Positions 35,472 to 43,788 of a DNA stretch of 64,000 bases are shown here, in pieces. The first letter of the stretch is position 1, and each line of letters begins with the position of its first letter. The notes below the pieces were generated by a model. The model was not told the DNA's origin and ran no database searches. It saw only the letters and a program-made list of their open reading frames with translations. A program made the translations under genes and the position numbers. The stretch is from CAWANP01 sp963783445 (GTDB taxonomy: Bacteria; Chloroflexota; Anaerolineae; JAAYZQ01): assembly GCA_963783445.1 (NCBI GenBank), contig CAWANP010000012.1, forward strand, positions 310,001 to 374,000. The letters are read 5' to 3'.

Positions 35472-36599
35472 ATGACAAAGCAAGACCCTGCAATTGGGCA
35501 AGACGAGATGGCTCGAATTGAATCTGCCTTCAAAGAGGCGGCCAAGTACGCGGCAACCAGCGCGGCCCGGCGAGAACGCAAGTTCGAAGATATTCTGCAT
35601 GGCAATGTGCCCACGTTCATGGAGTTGCCGGCAGCCCACAAACCGGAAGATCTGGCTGGCGCAGATGCAGCGGTGCTGGGCTTTGGCTACGAGGGCATCA
35701 CCATCAAAACGCCCTGGCTGTCAGCTCCTCCCACGGCTTCCCGCCCCCAACCCGGCTCGGTTTACTGGCGCATGGGCGCGGATAAGGCACCGGACGAGAT
35801 CAGGAAATACTCAATGTACTACTCCATTCATCACAATCAGGGCACATATCCTGAAATCGACCCCGATTTGGCGATATTTGACTATCTCAAGGTTTATGAC
35901 TATGGCAACTTGAGGGTGATACCGGAAGATACCTGGGAAACCTTGCGCCGCGCCTCCGAGCAAGTATCTCAGATTCTTGGTGCCGGGGCCATGCCCATCG
36001 TATTGGGTGGCGACCACACTATCCCTTTCCCCACTTTGAGGGCCATTGTGGAGAAGCGGCAGCAAAGAATCGGCCTGGTTAGCTTTGACGCACATCTTGA
36101 TCTATCTAACACGCCCGAATACTGGGCTTCATCCCAATGGGCCAAAACCTTTGAACTGGGCTACCTCCACCCAAAGAACTTTGTGCAGATTGGGATCCGC
36201 TCCAACCGTAGCACGCAATATGAACGCGATGTAGCCAAGCGATTGGGTATTCGGATCTATTGTATCGACGAAATCAAAGAGCGCGGCATTCAAACAGTCA
36301 TGCGGGAGGCCATAGACATTGTCAATGACGGCACCGATGGTATATATGTCTCGCTGGATATTGACGTGATGGAACCTGGTCTGGTTCCGGCTCAAAAGGC
36401 TCCTGAATTCTGGGGGTTGACCGTCGACGAAATCATGCCAGCCCTTCGACTGGTCTCGCGGCAGAACTTGGTAGGTTATGATGTCTGCGAAATGACGCCG
36501 GACTATGATATCAATGGTATGGGGGCTCAGTTCTGTGCCCGTACCGTGGTAGAGATCCTAGCAGGGTTAGCCCTGCGCAAAAGGGATGGGATTGCATAG
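35472..36599 (+). CDS. Ureohydrolase (arginase/agmatinase/guanidinase family)
   Basis: 375 aa, longer than usual agmatinases owing to a 60-residue N-terminal extension. All six dinuclear-metal ligands are present: His182 (GGDHT), Asp206, His208 and Asp210 (SFDAHLD), Asp296 and Asp298 (SLDIDVM). Deviations: the usual third Asp of DAHxDxxD is Asn213, and the common DPxxxPG becomes EPGLVPAQ. The family releases urea from arginine, agmatine, other guanidino acids or guanidine itself; the long N-terminus recalls guanidine-hydrolysing members, an inference only. AGGAG lies at the end of the upstream gene. A truncated ornithine cyclodeaminase starts one base after its stop. Confidence 0.9.
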   Translation: MTKQDPAIGQDEMARIESAFKEAAKYAATSAARRERKFEDILHGNVPTFMELPAAHKPEDLAGADAAVLGFGYEGITIKTPWLSAPPTASRPQPGSVYWRMGADKAPDEIRKYSMYYSIHHNQGTYPEIDPDLAIFDYLKVYDYGNLRVIPEDTWETLRRASEQVSQILGAGAMPIVLGGDHTIPFPTLRAIVEKRQQRIGLVSFDAHLDLSNTPEYWASSQWAKTFELGYLHPKNFVQIGIRSNRSTQYERDVAKRLGIRIYCIDEIKERGIQTVMREAIDIVNDGTDGIYVSLDIDVMEPGLVPAQKAPEFWGLTVDEIMPALRLVSRQNLVGYDVCEMTPDYDINGMGAQFCARTVVEILAGLALRKRDGIA

Positions 36600-36725
36600 A
36601 TGAAACTACTTGAATTTGAACAGATCGAGTTGATTCTGTCGCAACTTGATCTGATGCCTTTCATTGAGGCCGGGTTTGTTGCTTATTCAGGCAAGCAAGC
36701 GGTTGTGCCTCCGGTGAGGCAATGA
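36600..36725 (+). pseudogene. Truncated ornithine cyclodeaminase, first 41 codons only
   Basis: The ATG follows the ureohydrolase stop directly (TAGATG). The 41 residues (MKLLEFEQIELIL, then IEAGFVAYSGKQAVVPPV) match the N-terminus of ornithine cyclodeaminase/mu-crystallin proteins (normal length about 320-350), then a stop occurs after VRQ. No further homology is seen before the convergent gene ends at 36760. This marks a deletion or rearrangement junction. Confidence 0.75.
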
Positions 36726-36759
36726 ACCTGGTGGAGTTGTAATCAGATGTGGGCCGGAC

Positions 36760-38223
36760 TCAAGATAGAGACGGTACTTTATCAGATCCCTTGGGCGCCG
36801 CTACCAGATCCCGTATCTCGTGTACCAAGCCCTTGATCTCATTCAGAGTAGTCGCCGGGTTGGACAGCGTAAGACGCAGGTACCATCGGCCGTTCAGCAA
36901 GGTGGTCGATATGTAATAGTCGCCTTGTGCTAGCAGCCTGTCCCTCAGGACCAAATGCCCTTCATCGACACCCCTTAGGCCAAAGCAAAGGATGTTGGTC
37001 TGCGGCTCTACCGGACACTCAAAATCGGACAAACTCTGGAGGTAGTCATAGACCTCGGCCGTGAGATCGAACTGCCGCTCAATATACTCGGCCATTCCCG
37101 TCTCTCCCATGGCGGCCAAGACCATAAAGAACTTGAGTCCCAACACCTGCTTGGTACACTCGAACGTCCTATGCAGGAAATCAAAACCAGGCTGCTCCTT
37201 GGGGTGAAAGAGATAGCTGCCTTCCTGCCTAAAGGCACTATCCAGCGCCTGTGCATCGCGCACCAACAGCGCCGTGCACAAGGCCGGAACCCGCATCAGT
37301 TTGTGCATGTTCATAGTGAGCGAGTCCGCCAGTTCGACCCCTTGCATCAGATGCCGGTATTTCTGGGTCAGGAGAACAGGGCCGCCGTGGGCGCCGTCGA
37401 CGTGGAACCACAGGCCACGTTCGCGGCAGAAGGTACCAATTTCTGCCAGGGGATCGTAGAGGCCAGCAGCAGTGGTACACGCGTTGGCAACCAGCGCCAT
37501 GACCCGCTTCCCCTCGGCCTCAACCCGCGCGTATGCCGCTGGAAGCCGGTCCGGAATGATGACGCCGTGCTCGTCGATCTCCAGCGGGTAGACAGCCTGG
37601 TGCCCCATGCCCATGATTCCGGCCGCGCGGGCGATAGAATAGTGCGTCTCCGCCGGGGCCAGCAGGGCCAGATCGCCCTGGTTTCCCTTCAGCCAGACTT
37701 CCGGCGCAATCCGGGTTCGGGCTGCAATCAAGACGGTCAGGTTGGATAGAGACCCGCCATGGGTCAGGATACCGCCACCGTGTATCTCGCCCCCAGCTTG
37801 CTGTGGTGGTACAGGGGCAGGCACCCAGCCCACCTTTTCTAGCAACCAATTGATGAGGAAATACTCGATGCTGACCGGCGACGGGCCGAGTTCATAGATC
37901 GACCCGTCGTTGCTGACGAAATTGTCCACGAGGCCCGCCAGCGCTGCCGAGTAGTGGGGGACTGCTTGCTGGTGGGCGATGTTGGCCGGATCATAAAAGC
38001 GTGTGATGGCCGATAGGTACACATCCATGAACCGCGCCAGCTTTTCCCCGGTCAATCCCCCATCTCTGACGAGCGAGGACAGCTCCATGTCAGCCACCAG
38101 CTCGCTCATGGGCGGTTGGCGAATGACAGGTCCCTCGCCTGCAATGGACCGTTCGTAGAAGTCAGTCAGGGCCTGGATGGTGATCTCGGCATCAGCCTCA
38201 AAGGCACGTGTGGTTTCCGTCAT
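36760..38223 (-). CDS. Group II PLP-dependent decarboxylase
   Basis: 487 aa. Features of the Glu/aromatic/2,4-diaminobutyrate decarboxylase group: GGSLSNLTVLIAAR (156-169), ETHYS with His194 stacking on PLP, FHVDGAHGG with Asp276, and the Schiff-base Lys308 in MNMHKLMRVP. The usual D-x-H-K-W is N-M-H-K-L here. It removes the carboxyl group of an amino acid to form an amine; which one is unknown. Last gene of the minus-strand four-gene operon, 70 bp after the SelA-like gene. GAGG precedes the ATG. Confidence 0.9.
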   Translation of the reverse strand: MTETTRAFEADAEITIQALTDFYERSIAGEGPVIRQPPMSELVADMELSSLVRDGGLTGEKLARFMDVYLSAITRFYDPANIAHQQAVPHYSAALAGLVDNFVSNDGSIYELGPSPVSIEYFLINWLLEKVGWVPAPVPPQQAGGEIHGGGILTHGGSLSNLTVLIAARTRIAPEVWLKGNQGDLALLAPAETHYSIARAAGIMGMGHQAVYPLEIDEHGVIIPDRLPAAYARVEAEGKRVMALVANACTTAAGLYDPLAEIGTFCRERGLWFHVDGAHGGPVLLTQKYRHLMQGVELADSLTMNMHKLMRVPALCTALLVRDAQALDSAFRQEGSYLFHPKEQPGFDFLHRTFECTKQVLGLKFFMVLAAMGETGMAEYIERQFDLTAEVYDYLQSLSDFECPVEPQTNILCFGLRGVDEGHLVLRDRLLAQGDYYISTTLLNGRWYLRLTLSNPATTLNEIKGLVHEIRDLVAAPKGSDKVPSLS

Positions 38224-38293
38224 TGTCCTCTTTTCTCCAGCAAGAAGAGCTCAGCTGTACTCGCAATTCTCCGATATTGCGCTGGCCCCGTAG

Positions 38294-39763
38294 TTATTCA
38301 GCCAACCCAGCATGTCTGCACACAATCTCCAGCGCTTTCACCAGAGACTTTGCTCCAAGCCTCGCGTACTCTTCAATGAGCTGCCCATCCTCGTCCAGCG
38401 TTCCAAGCCCAGGGCTGAGGAATATCTTGCCGCTGTAGATCGTCGCAGGCTCAACACCCATTTCTACCTGAGCGGACACAATCGGGCTGGTGTTGGCCCA
38501 CAGGTCCTCCAGGGTAAAGATGGGAATGCCAAAATCTCCGCCATCCCAGGTTCGTTCATAGTTCACCTCGGTGCCGCCGAGCTGGTAGGTCTTGGTAAAG
38601 ATCAACTGCTCTCGGAAGCGGCTGGGCTCCAGTGCTTGAAACTCTTCTACAATGATGTTGTGGTATTGATCGATGGGGTCCGTAACCAACTCGGGCTGGT
38701 CGCGCAGGACCCGCAGATAGGCAAGCAGTCCAACCAGGGCGTCCCTCCCTGGGTCACTGTAGGTGTATACCGCTTTCCCGTGGGAGGAGACTTCACCATA
38801 CCGTTGCCCGCCAAGGCCCATCCCCTTGCGAACAGGGTTGATGGTTTCATCCTTGCCTATGATCAGCCCGGTCGCTGGCGCTCGCCCGGGCTTGTCCATG
38901 CTGTACGTAATGATGTCGCAGTCGATCTGGCGAGGATCCATCCCAATGAAGGGGATAGAGCCACCGGTATCGACAATGTAGGGGACGTCAAAGTCCCTGG
39001 CAACTTTTCCCAGCATCTGCAACAAGACCGGCGTGCCGTTGCCATCCAGCTCGCCGTGCCCGTAACTTGGCGTATCGTAGCCGATGGCCATTACGCCTGC
39101 CAGATAGGCGCTGTGGCGGTTGGCTGCCTCTTGGATATTCTCCATCGTTTTCCCGGCGTCAACCCTGGTTAGAAGTGAAGTGGGGTTGTACCGGATCCCG
39201 TGGGATTCATACCGGGCGCCTGCCATCCGAACGTAGAGCGTCTCCAGGTTGGCCAGGCTCTTGCCCTCGACGCCCAGCTCACCGCCGGCTATCGTGCGAT
39301 CGACCAGCAGATTCTTGTACTTGGGCGGGAACGCCCGGCCATAACCACCCAGCCATTCATAGTCTTCCGAGTAAGGCATTAGCATGCGGGCACGATAGAT
39401 GTCGCCGTGGCGCATGGAGGGCGGAGCGCACAATGTTTCGAGGCTAATCCTGAGAGCGGCTTCGCAGGTATTCGCTGCAGCAGCATCGTACTCATCCCCA
39501 TATACGTCTTTGACGACGGCTCGTAGCTCGTCCTCGATGACGCGGACGGGCAAGGTTCGCCCTCCCCTGTTGGCTTCGATGATCTTGTCCAGGACATAAT
39601 TGGGCAAGTTGCCGGGCCGGGATGAGCTTCCCGCATAGAGCCCGATATCGGTACCCAGTTTCCTGGCGCCAAGGCTATCGCCAAACCGGCGGGCCTCTTC
39701 CAGGATCTGGGTGGTACGCTCGTAGATCTGCTGGTACCATTGGTAGCGGTATTTCGGCTTCAT
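38294..39763 (-). CDS. SelA-like fold-type I PLP enzyme of unknown reaction
   Basis: 489 aa. The core has VDTGGSIPFIGMD (Asp265 binding the pyridine N) and YSMDKPGRAPATGLIIGK with the probable Schiff-base Lys291; the Asp-Lys arrangement and the following R-K-G-x-G-x-G-G-Q-R resemble SelA/DgaE-type enzymes. The N-terminal 130 residues contain AGSSSRPGNLP and an NTCEAALRISLE helix. I cannot name the substrate; beta-elimination, replacement or transamination are all possible. GGAGGATCG precedes the ATG. Between the decarboxylase and the ornithine cyclodeaminase-family gene in one operon. Confidence 0.75.
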   Translation of the reverse strand: MKPKYRYQWYQQIYERTTQILEEARRFGDSLGARKLGTDIGLYAGSSSRPGNLPNYVLDKIIEANRGGRTLPVRVIEDELRAVVKDVYGDEYDAAAANTCEAALRISLETLCAPPSMRHGDIYRARMLMPYSEDYEWLGGYGRAFPPKYKNLLVDRTIAGGELGVEGKSLANLETLYVRMAGARYESHGIRYNPTSLLTRVDAGKTMENIQEAANRHSAYLAGVMAIGYDTPSYGHGELDGNGTPVLLQMLGKVARDFDVPYIVDTGGSIPFIGMDPRQIDCDIITYSMDKPGRAPATGLIIGKDETINPVRKGMGLGGQRYGEVSSHGKAVYTYSDPGRDALVGLLAYLRVLRDQPELVTDPIDQYHNIIVEEFQALEPSRFREQLIFTKTYQLGGTEVNYERTWDGGDFGIPIFTLEDLWANTSPIVSAQVEMGVEPATIYSGKIFLSPGLGTLDEDGQLIEEYARLGAKSLVKALEIVCRHAGLAE

Positions 39764-39792
39764 ATTCTTCGATCCTCCCTACCCGGTGCGGC

Positions 39793-40842
39793 CTACAACC
39801 TACCGCTCAAGAGCCAGTGCGGGGTCTGCGAGCCCAGGAGCACCCCCAGGTTGTTCTGCAAGGCAAGCTCAAAAAGTCGGCTGGCAACGCTGACGTCCAG
39901 GACCGGCAGCCCAACAGCATTGAAATAGATCAACTCATCCCCTTCCCTGCCCGGTACCCTTCCAAGGAGAATGTCCCCCAGGTTGGCATAGAACTGATCC
40001 CGGCCAATGAGCCCATCGTGGAAGGCAGAGGCTACCGTTTGGACATTGCGATGCAGGACCACATCGACATCGTCACACACGATCTTGTTGGGAGGCTGCC
40101 CGCAAGCCACCACGTAGGCTTGTTCATCCTCCCAGCCACCGAGGTGAATATGGGTGGACGCTGACCGGACATCGGCCAGCCTGATAAAAGGCGTCGTCGC
40201 CGTGGTTGCCGCCACCGTGATCCCGGACCGCCGCATCACTTCTCCGGGATCGCCAACCGCTTCGATAGACAGTTCTGTCTTGTCTTCCATCAACTTGACA
40301 AACTGGTCCTGGCTTTCTGGTACGACATCGTGGACCAATACCCGCTCGATCTGTTTTCTCACAACAGCCGCCATGCATAGAAGAACGCTGCGCGAGATGA
40401 CGCCGGCGCCAAAAAGTCCCACGACCGTAGGTTCGGGTTGGGCCAGCGCTTCGGTAGCCAGGGCAGCGTAGGCGCCAGTCCGCAGCGCAGAAATCATGGC
40501 CCCATCCATCACGCACAGTACGCGCCCGGTAGTTCGGTCATTGAGGGAGATGATCGAGTTGGAACGGGGCAACCCCAAGGCCAGGTTATCCGTATTGGCC
40601 CCCAACCACTTGACACCGGCATAAGGACCAACTACACCAACCAAGGCAGAGATCTTCCAATCCCTTTCCACGTCAAAGTCGAGGGCCAGTTTCTCGTTGA
40701 TCGTCTTCCCCTGAGCATGCAGACAAAGACAGTGGCGCACATCTTGCACGATGGCGGTACAATCCAACAGTCCTGCGGCAACCAGATCATTGCGTGAGAG
40801 GTAGAGGATTCGTTTTTCAGAAATCAGATCCTGAACTTTCAC
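39793..40842 (-). CDS. Ornithine cyclodeaminase/mu-crystallin family protein
   Basis: 349 aa from GTG 40842 with AAGGAGG; an upstream in-frame start would overlap the previous gene. Typical blocks: VKWLGANTDNLALGLPRS, ISLNDRTTGRVLCVMDGAMISALRTGAYAALATE, and the Rossmann GLFGAGVISRSVLL. Members include ornithine cyclodeaminase, SbnB-type dehydrogenases and tyramine oxidase subunit B; the substrate-side region here looks closer to the latter two than to true ornithine cyclodeaminase. NAD(P)(H)-dependent. It is intact, unlike the fragment at 36600. Confidence 0.88.
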   Translation of the reverse strand: MKVQDLISEKRILYLSRNDLVAAGLLDCTAIVQDVRHCLCLHAQGKTINEKLALDFDVERDWKISALVGVVGPYAGVKWLGANTDNLALGLPRSNSIISLNDRTTGRVLCVMDGAMISALRTGAYAALATEALAQPEPTVVGLFGAGVISRSVLLCMAAVVRKQIERVLVHDVVPESQDQFVKLMEDKTELSIEAVGDPGEVMRRSGITVAATTATTPFIRLADVRSASTHIHLGGWEDEQAYVVACGQPPNKIVCDDVDVVLHRNVQTVASAFHDGLIGRDQFYANLGDILLGRVPGREGDELIYFNAVGLPVLDVSVASRLFELALQNNLGVLLGSQTPHWLLSGRL

Positions 40843-40894
40843 GAGTCTGTCCTCCTTCACAGCAAACGATAAAATCCAGCGGGTTGGATCCGTC

Positions 40895-41896
40895 TCAACA
40901 GACCGGCTCGGTCGGGAACTCCTCCGACGGGACGACTGCTCGACGCTCGGCAATGGATTTCTTCAAAGCCGCCTCAAACTGCAATTCAAGGAGTCCGGCG
41001 CACCCTGGAACGGGAGGCGGAACGCCATTGCGGATTGATTCGAGATAGGCATCGACTGATTTCTCGAAGGATTCTTCGTATTTTTTCCAGCGGGAGGTCT
41101 CGCGACTCGGCAGATAGACTTCATGGACGCTGTCGCCATAGTCCAGTATCTCCATATCCTGGTCCAGGCCCCGGAAGTGAACACGCCCGCGCTCAAAGCT
41201 GATGATCAATTCGAATAGTGGAAAGTCCCAGTTGATTGCACTGGTCCCGAGAATGGTACCCGTAGCACTCTCGCCGATGAGGTAGGAGGCTACTACATCC
41301 GGTACATCTCCGGCATCGAGAAAGGGATAGGTTTTCGCGCCCACTTGAGCAGAAATCTCGCGCAGTGGGCCGGCAAACTGGAGGATCAGGTCAATGCAGT
41401 GGCTCCAGGTGGCGAAATGAGACAAAGCGACGACGTTCACAGCAGTGCCAAACCTACGCTCCTGAATCAGCTTTCTGGCCCGCCGCGTCTGGTCGAAAAA
41501 GCGATAGTTGAAAACCATCGCCACCTCGACTCCAGCCTCTTGGGCCTGCTGAAGCAGTGTCTTTCCGTCCCAAAAATCTTCCTGAACAACGTTGGCCTGT
41601 CCTCTCCGCGCGACCAGGGGTTTCTCTAGAAAGAGACGTCTGGGTTTGAAGGGGAGCAGCGCCTGTGTCGCTTCCAGACGCTGCTGTTCCCCGGTCAGCA
41701 CAAAAATGGTCTCGGGTTGCCGCTCGTACAACTCTTCTAGCGAGCGGACGACTCGCACCCCGAACTTTCGTCCAACCATCTCCGCCCGCTCTGGTGTCCG
41801 GGAATAGCAGGTAAGGGAAACGTCCCTATGCCGCAGCAAGCTGGGAATGTAGTTTTTTTCAGCCACTCTGCCTGTGCCGACAATAGCGATTTCCAT
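40895..41896 (-). CDS. Gfo/Idh/MocA-family oxidoreductase
   Basis: 333 aa. N-terminal Rossmann fold IAIVGTGRVAEKNYIPSL, then FLEKPLV with the conserved E-K-P Lys of the family, and NYRFFDQTRRARKLI. The family oxidises or reduces sugars, inositols and some imines with NAD(P). In an operon with PLP enzymes it could reduce an imine or keto intermediate (inference). AGGAGGGGC precedes the ATG; first gene of the four-gene operon, 102 bp after fmt. Confidence 0.88.
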   Translation of the reverse strand: MEIAIVGTGRVAEKNYIPSLLRHRDVSLTCYSRTPERAEMVGRKFGVRVVRSLEELYERQPETIFVLTGEQQRLEATQALLPFKPRRLFLEKPLVARRGQANVVQEDFWDGKTLLQQAQEAGVEVAMVFNYRFFDQTRRARKLIQERRFGTAVNVVALSHFATWSHCIDLILQFAGPLREISAQVGAKTYPFLDAGDVPDVVASYLIGESATGTILGTSAINWDFPLFELIISFERGRVHFRGLDQDMEILDYGDSVHEVYLPSRETSRWKKYEESFEKSVDAYLESIRNGVPPPVPGCAGLLELQFEAALKKSIAERRAVVPSEEFPTEPVC

Positions 41897-41997
41897 CGTG
41901 CCCCTCCTGTTCTGCCCCTGAAAAAACTGTATGCGTCAGATGCCCACAAATCCGAACATGCCATCCTATTGCCACTGGATCCCACGGTATGCATAGG

Positions 41998-42930
41998 TTA
42001 AGTCCCGAGAAAGCCACCGACAAGCCCCTGCTGCCCCCGCACAAACAGATCGCCCGCCATCGGTTTCTTACCGGCAAGTTGCACCGACTGTAACTCCAGG
42101 AGCCCGCTGCCCGTCGCCACTCCCAGGCCACTCGAAAGTGCAATTACCTGTCCGGGCATCCCCTCTCCTCGCCAATCCGCCAGAGGCATCGCCTTGAGCA
42201 CCTTGAGCCTGCATCCCTCCCACGTCGTATAGGTTCCGGGCCATGGGTCGTAGGCCCGTACCTGGCGGTCCAGGTAGTTGGCTGGCTGGCTCCAGTCCAG
42301 CAGACCATCCTCTTTCCTCAATTGATCGCAATAAGTAGCCAACGCCTCGTCTTGGGGTTGCGCCTGGATCTCGCCAGCCAACCAACCGGCAAGCGTCTTG
42401 ACCAGCAGCTCAGCACCCTGTTCAGCCAGCTTTGCCGTCAGCGACCCGGTCGTATCGTCCGGCGCAATGGAGCACTCCTCCTGGGCCAGGATCGGGCCCG
42501 TGTCCAGTCCTTCGTCCATGCGCATGATCGTCACACCGGTGATGGGCTCGCCAGCCAGGATGGCCGCAGTGACAGGCGCTGCCCCCCGGTATCTGGGCAG
42601 CAAGGAGGGATGGATGTTCAAACAACCAAGGGGTGGCAGCTCAAGGACGGGTCGTGGCAAGAGCTGGCCGTAGGCAAAGACGGCGATCACGTCTGGTCGC
42701 CAGCGAGCAAGGTGATCTAGTGCTTCAGATGCCTGCAGGGTTGCAGGCTGGAAGACTGGCACTCCTTGCAGCAGCGCAGCCTCCTTGACCGGCGCCACGA
42801 CCATCTTTCTACCCCGTCCCGACCGTCTGTCCGGCTGGGTGACCACACCTACCACATCGTGGTACTCGACCAGCGCCTCAAAGCTAGGCACAGCAAACTG
42901 GGGGGTCCCCATGAAAATAATACGCGCCAT
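41998..42930 (-). CDS. fmt: Methionyl-tRNA formyltransferase
   Basis: About 310 aa. RIIFMGTPQFAVPSFEAL at the start, the formyl-THF-binding HPSLLPRYRGAAPV with catalytic Asn-x-His context (LNIHPS), GVTIMRMDEGLDTGPIL, and an OB-like C-terminal domain. It formylates initiator Met-tRNA. Two adjacent ATGs (42933, 42930) follow GAGGTGG; the second is preferred. Usual partner def is not next to it. Same strand as the PLP operon downstream. Confidence 0.95.
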   Translation of the reverse strand: MARIIFMGTPQFAVPSFEALVEYHDVVGVVTQPDRRSGRGRKMVVAPVKEAALLQGVPVFQPATLQASEALDHLARWRPDVIAVFAYGQLLPRPVLELPPLGCLNIHPSLLPRYRGAAPVTAAILAGEPITGVTIMRMDEGLDTGPILAQEECSIAPDDTTGSLTAKLAEQGAELLVKTLAGWLAGEIQAQPQDEALATYCDQLRKEDGLLDWSQPANYLDRQVRAYDPWPGTYTTWEGCRLKVLKAMPLADWRGEGMPGQVIALSSGLGVATGSGLLELQSVQLAGKKPMAGDLFVRGQQGLVGGFLGT

Positions 42931-43082
42931 CATCCACCTCGTAATCGGACAAGCTGAGTCTGCTCAGACCTCGCCGTGTCCTTCACTTCCCGCCTGGATT
43001 GTATCACATCTGGATGTGCGGGCCAAACAGGGAGTCTGTGTAGCAGACCTGCTCCGATCCTGCCAGCGGGTCCACATCTCCA

Positions 43083-43115
43083 CCTGTACATCCGTACAGG
43101 TCAGCAACTGTACAG
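43083..43115. promoter_or_regulatory. Cluster of CTGTAC palindromes, possible operator
   Basis: CCTGTAC at 43083-43089 and its inverse GTACAGG at 43094-43100, then a CTGTACAG palindrome at 43108-43115. They lie 30-60 bp upstream of a TATAAT (43146-43151) before the RDD gene, so a repressor or activator site is plausible. No regulator gene is adjacent. Confidence 0.4.
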
Positions 43116-43193
43116 ATGCCCGGTGCGGAACATGAGCTTTTGTGGTATAATCTTCCTCAGAGTCCCAATCTGATTCTCAGATGAGGTGAGTTC

Positions 43194-43631
43194 ATGAACA
43201 AGGCAAGTTTTCTCTCGCGGCTCGTTGCTTGGCTGGTAGACCAGGCAGTACTTTTTCTCCTTTTCTTTGTCCTTTCGGCGGGCTTGGGCCTGATCATTGG
43301 GCTGCTTGCAAGCTCTGAAAGCAGCATCCTGAGCTTCCTGGCGGGGTTGCTGGGCGTGGCCCTGATCTTCTTGGTCGCGCTCTTGCAGTTTCTCTACTTT
43401 GGCGCGCTGTGGCAACACGATGGGCAGAGCCTGGGCATGAAACTGATGCAGATACGGGTGATCCGGCACCAGGCAGAGCCGCTATCCTTCTGGCGGGCTG
43501 CGCTGCGTGGCACACTTGGCTACTGGATCAGCGGGGTGATCTTTGGACTTGGCTACCTGTGGGCTGTCTTTGATGAGAACCAAGAGACCTGGCACGACAA
43601 GATATTTGACACTTGGATTGTACAGGCTTGA
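43194..43631 (+). CDS. RDD-family membrane protein
   Basis: 145 aa. Starts with the family Arg-Asp pattern (RLVAWLVDQ, residues 9-17), with three membrane segments (about 17-37, 45-67, 105-125) and the QSLGMKLMQIRVI segment. RDD proteins are linked to ion or osmotic stress; exact function unknown. GAGGTGAG precedes the ATG. Confidence 0.85.
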   Translation: MNKASFLSRLVAWLVDQAVLFLLFFVLSAGLGLIIGLLASSESSILSFLAGLLGVALIFLVALLQFLYFGALWQHDGQSLGMKLMQIRVIRHQAEPLSFWRAALRGTLGYWISGVIFGLGYLWAVFDENQETWHDKIFDTWIVQA

Positions 43632-43788
43632 AAGCAAAGACTGCGCCATTCTTCGGACAGGTCTTGTGGGTAGGGGATGGACCAGTCACAGCCTCCTGGC
43701 AGCAGGGCGCATGAACCGGTTGTAGGGCTAGATAGTACGCCTGAGCTGCTGCGCGCTACAGCTGCACTCAAAAGAGAGAGGGCCGCCA

